From Mannheimia pernigra (GTDB lineage Bacteria; Pseudomonadota; Gammaproteobacteria; Enterobacterales; Pasteurellaceae): DNA of 64,000 nucleotides. The translations under genes and the position numbers were made by a program. Below, one piece after another: positions 50,086 to 59,491 of this stretch; the stretch's first letter is position 1, and each line of letters starts with the position of its first letter. The notes under the pieces were generated by a model, which saw nothing but the letters and a program-made list of their open reading frames with translations, was not told where the DNA came from and did no database searches. The stretch covers positions 1,612,001-1,676,000 of the forward strand of contig NZ_CP055305.1 of NCBI RefSeq assembly GCF_013377995.1. Direction: 5' to 3'.

Positions 50086-51108
50086 ATGCAATCTATTATT
50101 CCAATTAAAAACGTGGGTAATGATATTTCTGGGCTTGTTGATCGTTTTCAGCGTCAATATACTTACTTACGACTTTCTATTACTGATGTCTGTAACTTCC
50201 GTTGTAACTACTGTTTACCTAATGGCTATAGACCACCTTCGCATAAACAAACATTTCTCACCGTTGATGAAATTCAACGAATCGCTAAAACCTTTGCTAA
50301 TCTAGGTACAGAGAAAATCCGTATCACTGGTGGCGAGCCGACTTTACGCAAAGATTTTGCCGAAATTGCTCATACTCTTTCACAAACTGCTGGCATCCAC
50401 AAAGTCGCCTTAACCACCAACGGCTACCGAATGGAGCGTGACGTTGCTCTTTGGCAACAAGCTGGTATTACGGATATTAATGTGAGCGTAGATAGTTTAG
50501 ATACACGACAATTTCAACTAATCACGGGCGAAAATAAATTACAATCGATTTTAAACGGCATTAATAAAGCCTTTGAAATTGGCTACAAAAAAATCAAGGT
50601 CAATGCCGTTTTAATGAAGCAGTACACCGCGCACGAGTTAGATAATTTCCTTGCTTGGATCAAAGATAAGCCTATTCAAATGCGTTTTATTGAGCTAATG
50701 GAAACAGGGGAAATGGATAGTTTTTTCAAACAGCAGCACCTTTCTGGCCAGTTTGTTATAAATCGCTTGCTAAATGAAGGCTGGCAATTACAACCGAAAG
50801 CAATATCAGACGGGCCAGCAAAAGTGCTATTCCACCCCGATTACCAAGGGGAAATCGGTTTAATTATGCCTTATGAAAAGAATTTCTGTGCCTCTTGTAA
50901 TCGCTTGCGTGTTTCCGCACTTGGTAAACTTCATCTCTGTTTATTTGGCGAAGAAGGAATAGATCTTCGTGATTTACTTGAACGAGACGAACAGCAATTA
51001 CAACTAGAAACTCGTTTAAAATCAGCATTACAAGGCAAGAGAGAACACCACTATTTACATATTGGGGATAGTGGCGTAAGGAATAATTTATCAAGCATAG
51101 GCGGTTAA
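50086..51108 (+). CDS. moaA: GTP 3',8-cyclase MoaA
   Basis: A radical SAM enzyme for the first step of molybdopterin synthesis. The SAM cluster motif CNFRCNYCLP and the C-terminal cluster CASCNRLRVSALGKLHLCLF are present, with the usual GG terminus. At 340 residues it is full length. It heads a moaACDE operon without moaB. Confidence 0.98.
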   Translation: MQSIIPIKNVGNDISGLVDRFQRQYTYLRLSITDVCNFRCNYCLPNGYRPPSHKQTFLTVDEIQRIAKTFANLGTEKIRITGGEPTLRKDFAEIAHTLSQTAGIHKVALTTNGYRMERDVALWQQAGITDINVSVDSLDTRQFQLITGENKLQSILNGINKAFEIGYKKIKVNAVLMKQYTAHELDNFLAWIKDKPIQMRFIELMETGEMDSFFKQQHLSGQFVINRLLNEGWQLQPKAISDGPAKVLFHPDYQGEIGLIMPYEKNFCASCNRLRVSALGKLHLCLFGEEGIDLRDLLERDEQQLQLETRLKSALQGKREHHYLHIGDSGVRNNLSSIGG

Positions 51109-51160
51109 ATCACCATCTAGAATTTACTTTTTGGCACAAATAAAGAAAGAGATAAAATAA

Positions 51161-51637
51161 ATGACAACCTTCACTCATATCAACCAACGCGGCGAAGCGA
51201 ATATGGTCGATGTTTCGATGAAACAAGAAACGGTACGCATTGCTCGTGCCGAAGCCTTTGTACGAATGAATGCGGAAACGCTACAAATGATTGTCAGCGG
51301 TAATCATCATAAAGGCGATGTTTTTGCCACCGCTCGCATTGCAGGTATTCAGGCAGCAAAAAGAACTTGGGAGCTTATTCCACTATGCCACCCATTACTA
51401 CTTTCTAAAATAGAAGTACAGCTTGAAGCCTTGCCTGAGACTAACCAAGTTCGTATTGAATCTCTTTGCAAACTCACAGGTAAAACAGGTGTAGAAATGG
51501 AAGCCCTCACGGCTGCAAGTGTTGCTGCACTAACAATTTACGATATGTGCAAAGCGGTGCAAAAAGATATGATTATTGAAAATGTCCGCCTGCTACACAA
51601 AAGTGGCGGAAAATCAGGAGACTTCAACATTGATTAA
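51161..51637 (+). CDS. moaC: cyclic pyranopterin monophosphate synthase MoaC
   Basis: The 158-residue protein contains the active-site blocks AKRTWELIPLCHPLLLSK and GVEMEALTAASVAALTIYDMCKA (in parts) and the C-terminal KSGGKSGDF. It converts the MoaA product to cPMP. Its end overlaps the moaD start by 8 nt. Confidence 0.98.
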   Translation: MTTFTHINQRGEANMVDVSMKQETVRIARAEAFVRMNAETLQMIVSGNHHKGDVFATARIAGIQAAKRTWELIPLCHPLLLSKIEVQLEALPETNQVRIESLCKLTGKTGVEMEALTAASVAALTIYDMCKAVQKDMIIENVRLLHKSGGKSGDFNID

Positions 51638-51875
51638 AGTGCTTTTTTTCGCCCAAGTACGTGAACTTGTGGCAACAGATATGTTAGAAATTGACCCCAC
51701 ATTTAATACCGCAGAAGAGCTGCGTGAGCATTTAAGCCAACAAGGGAAAAAATGGCAGTTAGCGTTAGAAAAAGGCAAACTTTTAGTAGCAATTAACCAA
51801 ACCATCTGTCCGTTTGAGACAGCCATCAAAGATGGTGATGAAGTCGCATTTTTCCCACCAGTAACAGGGGGTTAA
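51630..51875 (+). CDS. moaD: molybdopterin synthase sulfur carrier MoaD (TTG start)
   Basis: The ubiquitin-like small subunit whose C-terminal Gly-Gly carries sulfur. From a TTG at 51630 the product is 81 aa (IKVLFFAQVRELV... ending FFPPVTGG), exactly the E. coli length, with CAGGAG about 10 nt upstream. ATG starts farther upstream at 51576 lie deep inside moaC and would add 18 unrelated residues. The overlap suggests translational coupling. Confidence 0.93.
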   Translation: MIKVLFFAQVRELVATDMLEIDPTFNTAEELREHLSQQGKKWQLALEKGKLLVAINQTICPFETAIKDGDEVAFFPPVTGG

Positions 51876-51876
51876 A

Positions 51877-52332
51877 ATGCACGCTACATTGATTGAAGTA
51901 CAAGAAGCTGAATTTGACCAAAACAAAATCTATCGTTGGCTCAGTGAATACAATAGTGTTGGGGCAACTACGCTTTTTATCGGCAAAGTGCGTGAAATGA
52001 ATTTAGGCGATAATGTGTCGGGTTTATTTCTTGAGCACTACCCTGCAATGACGAAAAAAGCCCTGCAAGAAATTGTTGATGAAGCACGCCAACGTTGGGA
52101 TTTACAACGCGTTGCCGTTGTTCATCGAATTGGGCAGCTTCACACAGGCGATGAAATTGTATTAGTTGGAGTCAGTTCAGCTCATCGAGGCGATGCCTAC
52201 CATGCCAATGAATTTATTATGGATTACCTCAAAACCAAAGCCCCTTTTTGGAAGCGTGAGCAAACTCAAGAAGGAGAACGTTGGATTGAAGGGCGTGAGA
52301 GCGATCAACAAGCGGTCGAAAAATGGCTATAA
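51877..52332 (+). CDS. moaE: molybdopterin synthase catalytic subunit MoaE
   Basis: The 151-residue large subunit transfers sulfur to cPMP. Family motifs VGATTLFIGKVREMNLGD, HRIGQLHTGDEIVLVGV and KTKAPFWKREQT (active-site lysines) are clear. It starts 1 bp after the moaD stop. Confidence 0.97.
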   Translation: MHATLIEVQEAEFDQNKIYRWLSEYNSVGATTLFIGKVREMNLGDNVSGLFLEHYPAMTKKALQEIVDEARQRWDLQRVAVVHRIGQLHTGDEIVLVGVSSAHRGDAYHANEFIMDYLKTKAPFWKREQTQEGERWIEGRESDQQAVEKWL

Positions 52333-52350
52333 TTTGCAAAGGTAATACGA

Positions 52351-52833
52351 ATGGAAAATTTATATATTGATTTACAGATCGCCTGTGAAAATACCGAAAA
52401 CTTACCAAGCGAACAACAATTTTACACCTGGGTTCACAAAGCTTTATCCATTGAAGCAAAAACGGAAAATTTCCCCGAAAGTGAAATCACTATTCGAATT
52501 GTGGATGAAGCCGAAAGCCACGAACTCAATCTCACTTATCGAGGCAAAGATAAACCGACCAACGTGCTTTCTTTCCCATTTGAAGTACCAGAAGGCATTG
52601 AAATGCCGCTATTGGGAGATTTAGTTATCTGCCGTCAAGTGATGGAAAAAGAAGCCAAGGAACAGCAAATCAGCGAAGAAAGCCATTGGGCTCATTTAAG
52701 CGTTCACGGCACACTCCATCTGCTTGGCTACGACCACATCGAAGAAAAGGATGCAGAGGAAATGGAAAGTCTGGAAACGGAAATTATGCAAAGTTTAGGC
52801 TATGACGATCCGTATTTGAGTGAGAAAATGTAA
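52351..52833 (+). CDS. ybeY: endoribonuclease YbeY
   Basis: A zinc-dependent RNase in 16S rRNA maturation and ribosome quality control. The zinc motif HGTLHLLGYDHIEEKD (HxxxHxxGxxH) near the C-terminus and the LNLTYRGKDKPTNVLSFPFE block are present; 160 aa is normal. It follows moaE by 18 bp rather than its usual phoH/lnt partners. Confidence 0.97.
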   Translation: MENLYIDLQIACENTENLPSEQQFYTWVHKALSIEAKTENFPESEITIRIVDEAESHELNLTYRGKDKPTNVLSFPFEVPEGIEMPLLGDLVICRQVMEKEAKEQQISEESHWAHLSVHGTLHLLGYDHIEEKDAEEMESLETEIMQSLGYDDPYLSEKM

Positions 52834-52841
52834 ATAAAACA

Positions 52842-54755
52842 ATGCGTTCGCTAGTCATTATAACAAATCAAAATACCTTTAGCCTTGCTAAGCAAGGCTA
52901 TTTTTACATTTCTGAAAACCATACCCTCAAGGCTATTCCTTTTTCCAACGCCAAAACTATTTTAGGGCAAGAACATCCTTTTGCGCTCTATAATATGCAA
53001 GCAGAAAATGGTATAAATTTTCATCTTGAGGCATTTTCTATTCTTGCTGGCACTATTCAAGAAAACGGTACTCTATTTTTGCTTTGTCCTCAGTGGCATA
53101 ATTTAGAAAACGAATTAGATTATGATGCGTTACGTTGGAACGCTAATCACGCAATTGCCTGTCCTAATTTTTATCAGCATTTCAAGCAATTAGTCGCCAA
53201 ATTTGGTTTTGAAATCAAGCCAGATCTGCCTAAACTCCCTGTAACAAGCGGTCAAATTTCAACAAAATTTTGCAATTTAACCGAGCAACAGCAAAAAATT
53301 CTACAAAATCTACCGCTTGATAATGCTGATATTCATTTAATTACTGCCCCTCGTGGACGAGGGAAATCCACCCTTGCAGGCAAATTAGCGGAAACCATTT
53401 CTCAAGAAAATCCTGTTGTAATTACCGCTCGTTCCCACTCTGCTCTGCCGAATTTTTGGAAGCAGGTGGAGGGTGAGAAAGTCCGTTTTTTTGCTCCAGA
53501 TCGGTTGATACAAGCGGTGGGAAATGGTGAAAATTTTGCAAAAACGTGGCTGTTTATTGATGAAGCAGCGAGCTTGCCGTTGCCGATGTTGCAGCAATGT
53601 TGTGAGCATTTTGACAAAGTGGTTTTAACCACCACCACGCAAAATTACGAAGGCACGGGGCGAGGGTTTGAGCTGAAATTACCGAAGATGTTAAATAAGC
53701 CATTCAAACATTGGACGTTATCTGAACCGTTACGCTGGGGGGAGAATGATCCCCTTGAGAGATTTATTACAGATTTGCTTTTACTTTCCGAAGAAAAAGC
53801 CCCCCTCTTTAACAAAGAGGGGCAGGGGGAGATTTGGCAGAAGCAATTATCGAAGAATATAATTTATTCAAACAAGCATTTACAGGAAAAAAGTTCCTTC
53901 TATCATCTGCTTGCCTCCGCCCATTACAAAACCACGCCAACCGATTTACGCCGCTTGTTTGACGGCGAGAGGCAAATTTTTCTACATAAAACAGAGAATG
54001 AAAAACTAATTGGCGGTATTTGGGCAATGTTAGAAGGTGGCTTTAGTGACGAATTAACTCAAGCAATTTGGCGTGGCGAACGCCGCCCGCAGGGTAATTT
54101 AGTGGCTCAATATCTCTGCTTTCAAGGCAATTTACCAGAAGCTTGTAAATTGCATTCGGTTCGTATTTCTCGCATTGCGGTTCTGCCTGAAAAGCAAAAT
54201 CAAGGTATTGGCAAGCGGTTAATTTCTCAATTTATTTTGCAAAATATTCAACAAAAACAACCGCTTGATTTTATTTCTGTCAGCTTTGGGCTCACAGCTC
54301 CGCTCTATCAATTTTGGGCAAATTGCGGTTTTGAACTGGTGCAAATTACCCCCAACAAAGAAGCCAGTAGCGGCTACCGCAGTGCGATGATGATTTACCC
54401 AATTTCAGAACAAGGTAAACAATTTAGCCAACAAGCTACCCAAGCTTTTGTCAGAGATTTCGCTCTTCAACCGTTTTTCACGGAAATTTGTGAGGAATTG
54501 CAAAATTTCGAGCAATTTCAACCGCTTGTAGAAATCTCTTTAGATGAGCGTGATTGGCAAAATTTAACCGCATTTGCAAATGGAAAGCGAGCCTTGCCTG
54601 CTGTTTATATTAGTTTAAAACGTTTATATTTATCTGCTCCGCAAACGCTGAACTCACTTGCTGTTTTTAACGAACATCAGCAAAAATATTCAAAAGTAGA
54701 AATTGAAAAGTATCGGGAAATTGTGAAAACATACTTAAAAAGTGTAAATCATTAA
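52842..54755 (+). CDS. tmcA: tRNA(Met) cytidine acetyltransferase
   Basis: Makes N4-acetylcytidine at the wobble position of elongator tRNA-Met. Domains in order: N-terminal DUF1726-like, an RNA-helicase-like ATPase (Walker A APRGRGKSTLAGKL near 170, Walker B LFIDEAASLP), a GNAT acetyltransferase (RISRIAVLPEKQNQGIGKRL near 450) and a tRNA-binding tail. Residues about 318-332 (KAPLFNKEGQGEI) are encoded by a palindromic repeat inserted in frame at 53797-53836. Confidence 0.95.
   Translation: MRSLVIITNQNTFSLAKQGYFYISENHTLKAIPFSNAKTILGQEHPFALYNMQAENGINFHLEAFSILAGTIQENGTLFLLCPQWHNLENELDYDALRWNANHAIACPNFYQHFKQLVAKFGFEIKPDLPKLPVTSGQISTKFCNLTEQQQKILQNLPLDNADIHLITAPRGRGKSTLAGKLAETISQENPVVITARSHSALPNFWKQVEGEKVRFFAPDRLIQAVGNGENFAKTWLFIDEAASLPLPMLQQCCEHFDKVVLTTTTQNYEGTGRGFELKLPKMLNKPFKHWTLSEPLRWGENDPLERFITDLLLLSEEKAPLFNKEGQGEIWQKQLSKNIIYSNKHLQEKSSFYHLLASAHYKTTPTDLRRLFDGERQIFLHKTENEKLIGGIWAMLEGGFSDELTQAIWRGERRPQGNLVAQYLCFQGNLPEACKLHSVRISRIAVLPEKQNQGIGKRLISQFILQNIQQKQPLDFISVSFGLTAPLYQFWANCGFELVQITPNKEASSGYRSAMMIYPISEQGKQFSQQATQAFVRDFALQPFFTEICEELQNFEQFQPLVEISLDERDWQNLTAFANGKRALPAVYISLKRLYLSAPQTLNSLAVFNEHQQKYSKVEIEKYREIVKTYLKSVNH
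53797..53836. repeat. palindromic repeat element inserted in tmcA
   Basis: CCCCTCTTT (53803-53811) and AAAGAGGGG (53815-53823) form a 9-bp stem with a 3-nt loop, with outer AAAGCC and GGCAGGGGGAGATTT. Elements of this CCCCTCTTT...AAAGAGGGG form are seen scattered in many bacterial genomes. Here it keeps the frame and adds a peptide between the ATPase and GNAT domains. Confidence 0.6.
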
Positions 54756-54862
54756 AATAATTTATGGATTAACTTAATTTTTTTATGCTTTCCCTCTTGC
54801 TAAATTTTCCATTTAGCCGTATAAATTCAACGTTTATTTTTTAAATTTTAGGAGTATTTCTT

Positions 54863-56059
54863 ATGCCAATGTTTAGCCATATTCAAGCCGCCCCTGCCGA
54901 CCCGATTTTAGGTTTAGGCGAAGCGTTCAAAGCCGATACCCGTGAAGGTAAAATTAATCTTGGTATTGGCGTTTATATGACAGATGAGGGCAAAACCCCT
55001 ATCGTTAAAGCGGTAAAAGAAGCAGAAAAACGCTTACTAGATACCGAAACCAGTAAAAACTACCTCACTATTGATGGTGTTCAAGCCTTCAATGCAGCAA
55101 CTCAAGCTTTATTATTTGGCGAAGGGGCTGAAGTGATTACCTCAGGGCGTGCAAAAACGGCTCAAAGCTTAGGTGGCACAGGGGCGTTGCGTATTGCAGC
55201 AGAATTTATTAAACGCCATACTAATGCGAAAAATGTGTGGATTTCTACCCCAACTTGGCCAAACCACAACGGTATTTTTGATGCGGTTGGTGTGAATGTA
55301 AAAGGTTATCGCTACTATAATAAAGACACCAATGGTTTAGATTGGGACAATTTAATTGCAGACCTAAGCCAAGCTGAGGCTGGCGATGTGGTGTTACTCC
55401 ACGGTTGCTGTCATAACCCAACAGGGATTGACCCAACGCCATCACAGTGGGAACAACTTGCAGCATTATCCGCAGAAAAAGGCTGGTTACCGTTATTCGA
55501 TTTTGCTTATCAAGGTTTCGCGAACGGTTTAGAAGAAGATGCTTACGGTTTACGTACTTTCGCTAAAAACAACCGTGAATTATTAGTTGCCAGCTCATTC
55601 TCGAAAAACTTCGGTTTATATAATGAGCGTGTTGGGGCATTTACGTTAATTGCCGATAACGCAGAGGATGCAAACCGTGCATTCACACAAATTAAATCGA
55701 TTATTCGTGTGCTTTATTCTAACCCATCTGCCCACGGTGCAAGTGCGGTAGCAGTGGCATTAGCTGATCCTGAACTGAAAGCATTATGGATTGACGAATT
55801 AGACGAAATGCGTAACCGCATTAAAGATATGCGTACTCAATTAGTACAAAAATTAAAAGAAAAAGGGGCAAATAAAGACTTCTCTTTCATTACTGAGCAA
55901 AATGGTATGTTCTCATTTAGTGGCTTAACGCCTGAGCAAGTCGATAAATTAAAAGATGATTTCGCCATTTATGCGGTGCGTTCAGGCCGAATTAATGTTG
56001 CAGGAATTACCAGCAAAAACATTGATGTACTTGCTGATGCCATTGTCAACGTGCTTTAA
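54863..56059 (+). CDS. aspC: aspartate/aromatic aminotransferase (class I)
   Basis: A PLP enzyme exchanging amino groups between aspartate or aromatic amino acids and 2-oxoglutarate. The 398 residues match the AspC/TyrB family: the PLP lysine in SSFSKNFGLYNERVG, GCCHNPTGIDPT, and the substrate Arg in YAVRSGRINVAGI. AspC versus TyrB cannot be fully separated by eye. It has a good ribosome binding site (TTTTAGGAG). Confidence 0.93.
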   Translation: MPMFSHIQAAPADPILGLGEAFKADTREGKINLGIGVYMTDEGKTPIVKAVKEAEKRLLDTETSKNYLTIDGVQAFNAATQALLFGEGAEVITSGRAKTAQSLGGTGALRIAAEFIKRHTNAKNVWISTPTWPNHNGIFDAVGVNVKGYRYYNKDTNGLDWDNLIADLSQAEAGDVVLLHGCCHNPTGIDPTPSQWEQLAALSAEKGWLPLFDFAYQGFANGLEEDAYGLRTFAKNNRELLVASSFSKNFGLYNERVGAFTLIADNAEDANRAFTQIKSIIRVLYSNPSAHGASAVAVALADPELKALWIDELDEMRNRIKDMRTQLVQKLKEKGANKDFSFITEQNGMFSFSGLTPEQVDKLKDDFAIYAVRSGRINVAGITSKNIDVLADAIVNVL

Positions 56060-56063
56060 TTAA

Positions 56064-56105
56064 AATGTAGATGGCGTAGCATATACTGCTTTCGCCATCA
56101 TTTTC
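56064..56105. terminator. bidirectional terminator between aspC and folC
   Basis: GATGGCG (56070-56076) pairs with CGCCATC (56093-56099), flanked by AAAATG and ATTTTC; the genes converge here. Confidence 0.75.
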
Positions 56106-56107
56106 TG

Positions 56108-57409
56108 CTATTTTTCCAACCAAAGCATAAAATCTGCTACAGTATGGAATGAACCAAACACCAACACAATATCTTGTGCTGTGGCTTTTTTGAATAATGC
56201 TAGGCTTGCTTGACCAACCGTCTCATAACTAAAAGCGATCGAATTCGGTAACACGTTTACCAGTTTACTCAACACAGCTTCACCACTTTGCCCTCGCCAG
56301 CAATCTAAACTGGCACAATACCATTCATCAATCAAATGTTCTAACGGCTCAACAATACCCGATAAGTCTTTATCTTCCAATGCACTAAATACCGCATAGA
56401 TTTTTTGATTTGCTTGTTTTAACTCTGCAAGTTTATCTGCCAAATAACGAGCAGCGTGTGGATTATGCCCTACATCAATAATCACTTTTGCAACTGGTTT
56501 TCGTCCTGAGAATTTCTCAAAATCCTTATCCGTCAGCATTTGGAAACGCCCTGTCATTTGAGCTTCAAGAACGGCTTCGCGAATAATTTGCTCATCAATT
56601 TCAAAGGGTAATTGCATTAATGCCGCAAGTGCCGTACCTGCATTTGGGATAGGAATTAATGGCAAAGGTAAATCTTTAAAGGATTTTTCTTTAGAAGTCC
56701 AATGAAATAGATTGTTTTTAATGTCAAACTGCCAATCCTTATCTCGATAAAAAGCGTGACAACTTAACGATTTTGCAATTTCTTTAATCGAGTTCGGGCA
56801 ATCTGGCTCGCCAATAATCACTGGAATATTTTCACGGAAAATTCCCGCTTTTTCACGCCCAATATCTTCTCGATTATCACCCAAAAATGTGACGTGGTCG
56901 ATATCAATAGACGTAATAATCGCAAGGTTCGGATCAACAATATTCGTTGCATCTAACCGCCCGCCTAAACCGACTTCTAAAATCACAATATCTAGTTTAT
57001 GTTGCTTAAATAATTCAAAAGCCGAGAGTGTGCTGAACTCAAAATAAGTGAGTGAAGCGGTCTTTTTTTCATTAATTTTTGCAAATGCACGAACGTGATC
57101 GTCATCGACTAAAACCTCACCATTAATCCTTACTCGTTCATTGTAATGAATTAAATGCGGTGAAGAGTAAACCCCTACACGAAACCCCACTTTTAATAAT
57201 GTTACTTCTAACAGTCGACAAGTAGATCCTTTGCCATTTGTACCAGCAACGGTAATCACATAAGGAGCAGGATTCAGTAAATCCAACTCTTTTGCCACAG
57301 TTGTAATACGCTCTAAGCCCATATCAATCGCTTTTGTATGAGCTTGTTCTAAATAGGAAAGCCACGTTTCCAAAGAATCCGTGGCTTTAGGAGTCATTAA
57401 TCTATTCAT
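56108..57409 (-). CDS. folC: folylpolyglutamate/dihydrofolate synthase
   Basis: Adds glutamate to dihydropteroate and to folates. The 433 residues have the Mur-ligase ATP motif TVAGTNGKGSTCRLLE, the EVGLGGRLDATN motif and IIDVGHNPHAARYLA. Its ATG directly follows the accD stop, so the two are co-transcribed as is common. Confidence 0.97.
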   Translation of the reverse strand: MNRLMTPKATDSLETWLSYLEQAHTKAIDMGLERITTVAKELDLLNPAPYVITVAGTNGKGSTCRLLEVTLLKVGFRVGVYSSPHLIHYNERVRINGEVLVDDDHVRAFAKINEKKTASLTYFEFSTLSAFELFKQHKLDIVILEVGLGGRLDATNIVDPNLAIITSIDIDHVTFLGDNREDIGREKAGIFRENIPVIIGEPDCPNSIKEIAKSLSCHAFYRDKDWQFDIKNNLFHWTSKEKSFKDLPLPLIPIPNAGTALAALMQLPFEIDEQIIREAVLEAQMTGRFQMLTDKDFEKFSGRKPVAKVIIDVGHNPHAARYLADKLAELKQANQKIYAVFSALEDKDLSGIVEPLEHLIDEWYCASLDCWRGQSGEAVLSKLVNVLPNSIAFSYETVGQASLALFKKATAQDIVLVFGSFHTVADFMLWLEK

Positions 57410-58303
57410 TTATTCTATGTTTTCAACAATCAATTCAGCCACTTTAAATGGCGTTGGTTGATTGGTTAATTTAGCACAAAGTCGGGCAAGCGTATCACGC
57501 ATCTCTTTACGGGGAACGATCATATCAATAGCACCGTGTTCTAATAAAAACTCTGCTCGTTGGAAACCTTCTGGTAATTTTTCACGCACCGTTTGCTCAA
57601 TAACTCGAGGGCCTGCAAAGCCTATCAATGCTTTTGGTTCAGCAATATTGACATCACCTAACATTGCAAGGCTGGCTGAAACACCGCCTAAAGTTGGATC
57701 AGTTAATACCGAAATAAATGGCACGCCCTGCTCTTTCATTCTTGCTAAAATAGCACTGGTTTTCGCCATTTGCATTAATGAGAATAATGCCTCTTGCATA
57801 CGTGCACCGCCCGATGCAGAGAAACAGATAAACGGAATGCTTTCTGCTAAGGCTTTCTCTGCCGCTTTTACAAATTTTGCCCCTACCACAGATCCCATTG
57901 AACCGCCCATAAACTCAAAGTTAAATGAAGCGGTCACTACTGGCATACCATAAAGTTTACCCGATAACACGATGAAGGAATCTTTTTCGCCCGTTTGCTT
58001 TTGTGCAGCGGTCAAACGATCTTTATATTTCTTTAAATCTTTAAATTTCAGCACATCTTGAGGCTCTAGGTCTGCGGCAATTTCAACTGCTGAATCATTG
58101 TCTAATAAGTTGAGTAAACGAGTACGAGCATCAATACGCATATGGTGCTCACATTTAGGGCAAACGTGTTGATTGCGTTGCAATTCTTCGCTATAGAGCA
58201 CCTGTTCACAGCTTGTACATTTTGTCCAAACGCCTTCTGGGATTTTTGATTTTGCTGCACTTGATGATGAGTCTCTACCTAAAATTCTTTCTAACCAGCT
58301 CAT
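57410..58303 (-). CDS. accD: acetyl-CoA carboxylase carboxyltransferase subunit beta
   Basis: Part of the AccAD complex that makes malonyl-CoA. The N-terminal C4 zinc ribbon (CTSCEQ ... CPKCEHH), the FMGGSMGSVVGAKF and ISVLTDPTLGGVSASLAMLGD carboxyltransferase motifs are clear. At 297 residues it is full length. Confidence 0.98.
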   Translation of the reverse strand: MSWLERILGRDSSSSAAKSKIPEGVWTKCTSCEQVLYSEELQRNQHVCPKCEHHMRIDARTRLLNLLDNDSAVEIAADLEPQDVLKFKDLKKYKDRLTAAQKQTGEKDSFIVLSGKLYGMPVVTASFNFEFMGGSMGSVVGAKFVKAAEKALAESIPFICFSASGGARMQEALFSLMQMAKTSAILARMKEQGVPFISVLTDPTLGGVSASLAMLGDVNIAEPKALIGFAGPRVIEQTVREKLPEGFQRAEFLLEHGAIDMIVPRKEMRDTLARLCAKLTNQPTPFKVAELIVENIE

Positions 58304-58402
58304 TATTATTCCTTTTGGATTGAGTTTTGGGATATAAACAAATTTTTGCTATTAAAGCACAATTTACGCTTTTGTGATATGTTTTATTGACATATCAGAT
58401 CA

Positions 58403-58504
58403 CTAAGCGTGCGTATAAGTTCGATAAAAAAACGCAATCAGAAGAATGACTAACATAATCACAATTTGAATTAAACGTTGTTTAGTTAATTTTTCTGCTG
58501 CCAT
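58403..58504 (-). CDS. small membrane protein, 33 aa
   Basis: The frame starts MAAEKLTKQRLIQIVIMLVI, with a basic N-terminus and one hydrophobic helix (about residues 11-27), and has a strong ribosome binding site (CAGGAGAG). It lies in the 264-bp gap upstream of accD on the same strand. No family recognised. The start context and hydrophobic profile make a real gene likely. Confidence 0.6.
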   Translation of the reverse strand: MAAEKLTKQRLIQIVIMLVILLIAFFYRTYTHA

Positions 58505-58612
58505 TTTCTCTCCTGTTTTGCTAAGAATGCCGTATTATAAGCGAAAAGAGTATTATTATGCTAGAATTTGCAAAATTTTAAGCAAAAACAACCGCTTGTC
58601 GTGAGGGAAAAT

Positions 58613-59395
58613 ATGGCAACTATTGAACAATTTCTTGAAGTGGTAAATCAACTTCGTCATCCAGAACACGGCTGCCCGTGGGATTTAAAACAAAACTTTA
58701 ACACTATGCTCCCCCATTTACTAGAAGAAACCTACGAAGTTGCAGAAGCAATTCACACCAATGATCGCACAGCACTCCGGGAGGAGCTGGGCGATTTATT
58801 ACTTCAGGTTGTGTTTTTAAGCCAATTAGCAAAAGAAGAAGGGGCTTTTACTTTTGATGATGTTGTCAGCGACATTCACGATAAGCTAATTTACCGACAC
58901 CCTCACGTTTTTGGTGATGAAAAAGCAGGAAATAGTGAAGAGGCATTAAAAAATTGGGAAACACAAAAAGCCAATGATGCTAAGCATAAAAAGCAAAAAT
59001 CTATTTTAGATGATTTACCCTTTGCTTTACCCGCACTGACTCGTGCTAATAAATTGCAAAAACGTTGTTCGAAAGTTGGTTTTGATTGGGATGATCCTAA
59101 AGATGTGCTTGCAAAAGTAGAAGAAGAGCTTCACGAAGTAAAAGTCGAAATTGCCGAATACCCTAATCGCTCTGCAGAGCTGGCCGAAGAATTAGGTGAC
59201 TTATTATTTGCCACGGTGAATTTATGTCGTCATTATCATACCGATGCTGAAGAAAATTTACGGAATGCAAATCTTAAATTTGAACAACGCTTTAGAAAAG
59301 TAGAACAAGCGGTTAAAAATGCAGGAAAATCTGTAAAAGCCTGTAGTTTAGCTGAATTAGATGCTATTTGGCACGAAATAAAAAGGGTAGAATAA
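58613..59395 (+). CDS. mazG: nucleoside triphosphate pyrophosphohydrolase MazG
   Basis: Hydrolyses NTPs and dNTPs to monophosphates; in E. coli it affects ppGpp and cell survival. The 260-residue protein has two MazG folds, with the metal motif EETYEVAEAI ... EELGDLLLQVVF in the first and EEELHEVKVEI ... EELGDLLFATVN in the second. The ATG at 58613 has GAGGGAAA upstream; an extension to 58568 crosses an uptake signal. Confidence 0.95.
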   Translation: MATIEQFLEVVNQLRHPEHGCPWDLKQNFNTMLPHLLEETYEVAEAIHTNDRTALREELGDLLLQVVFLSQLAKEEGAFTFDDVVSDIHDKLIYRHPHVFGDEKAGNSEEALKNWETQKANDAKHKKQKSILDDLPFALPALTRANKLQKRCSKVGFDWDDPKDVLAKVEEELHEVKVEIAEYPNRSAELAEELGDLLFATVNLCRHYHTDAEENLRNANLKFEQRFRKVEQAVKNAGKSVKACSLAELDAIWHEIKRVE

Positions 59396-59491
59396 TTCAT
59401 CTTGCTTGTTATAATAAGGCAAATTTAATATTTTAGCCCCCCTATTTTTAGCTATAAAAATATAGCATTCATATTTTATAGGAAATATCTT

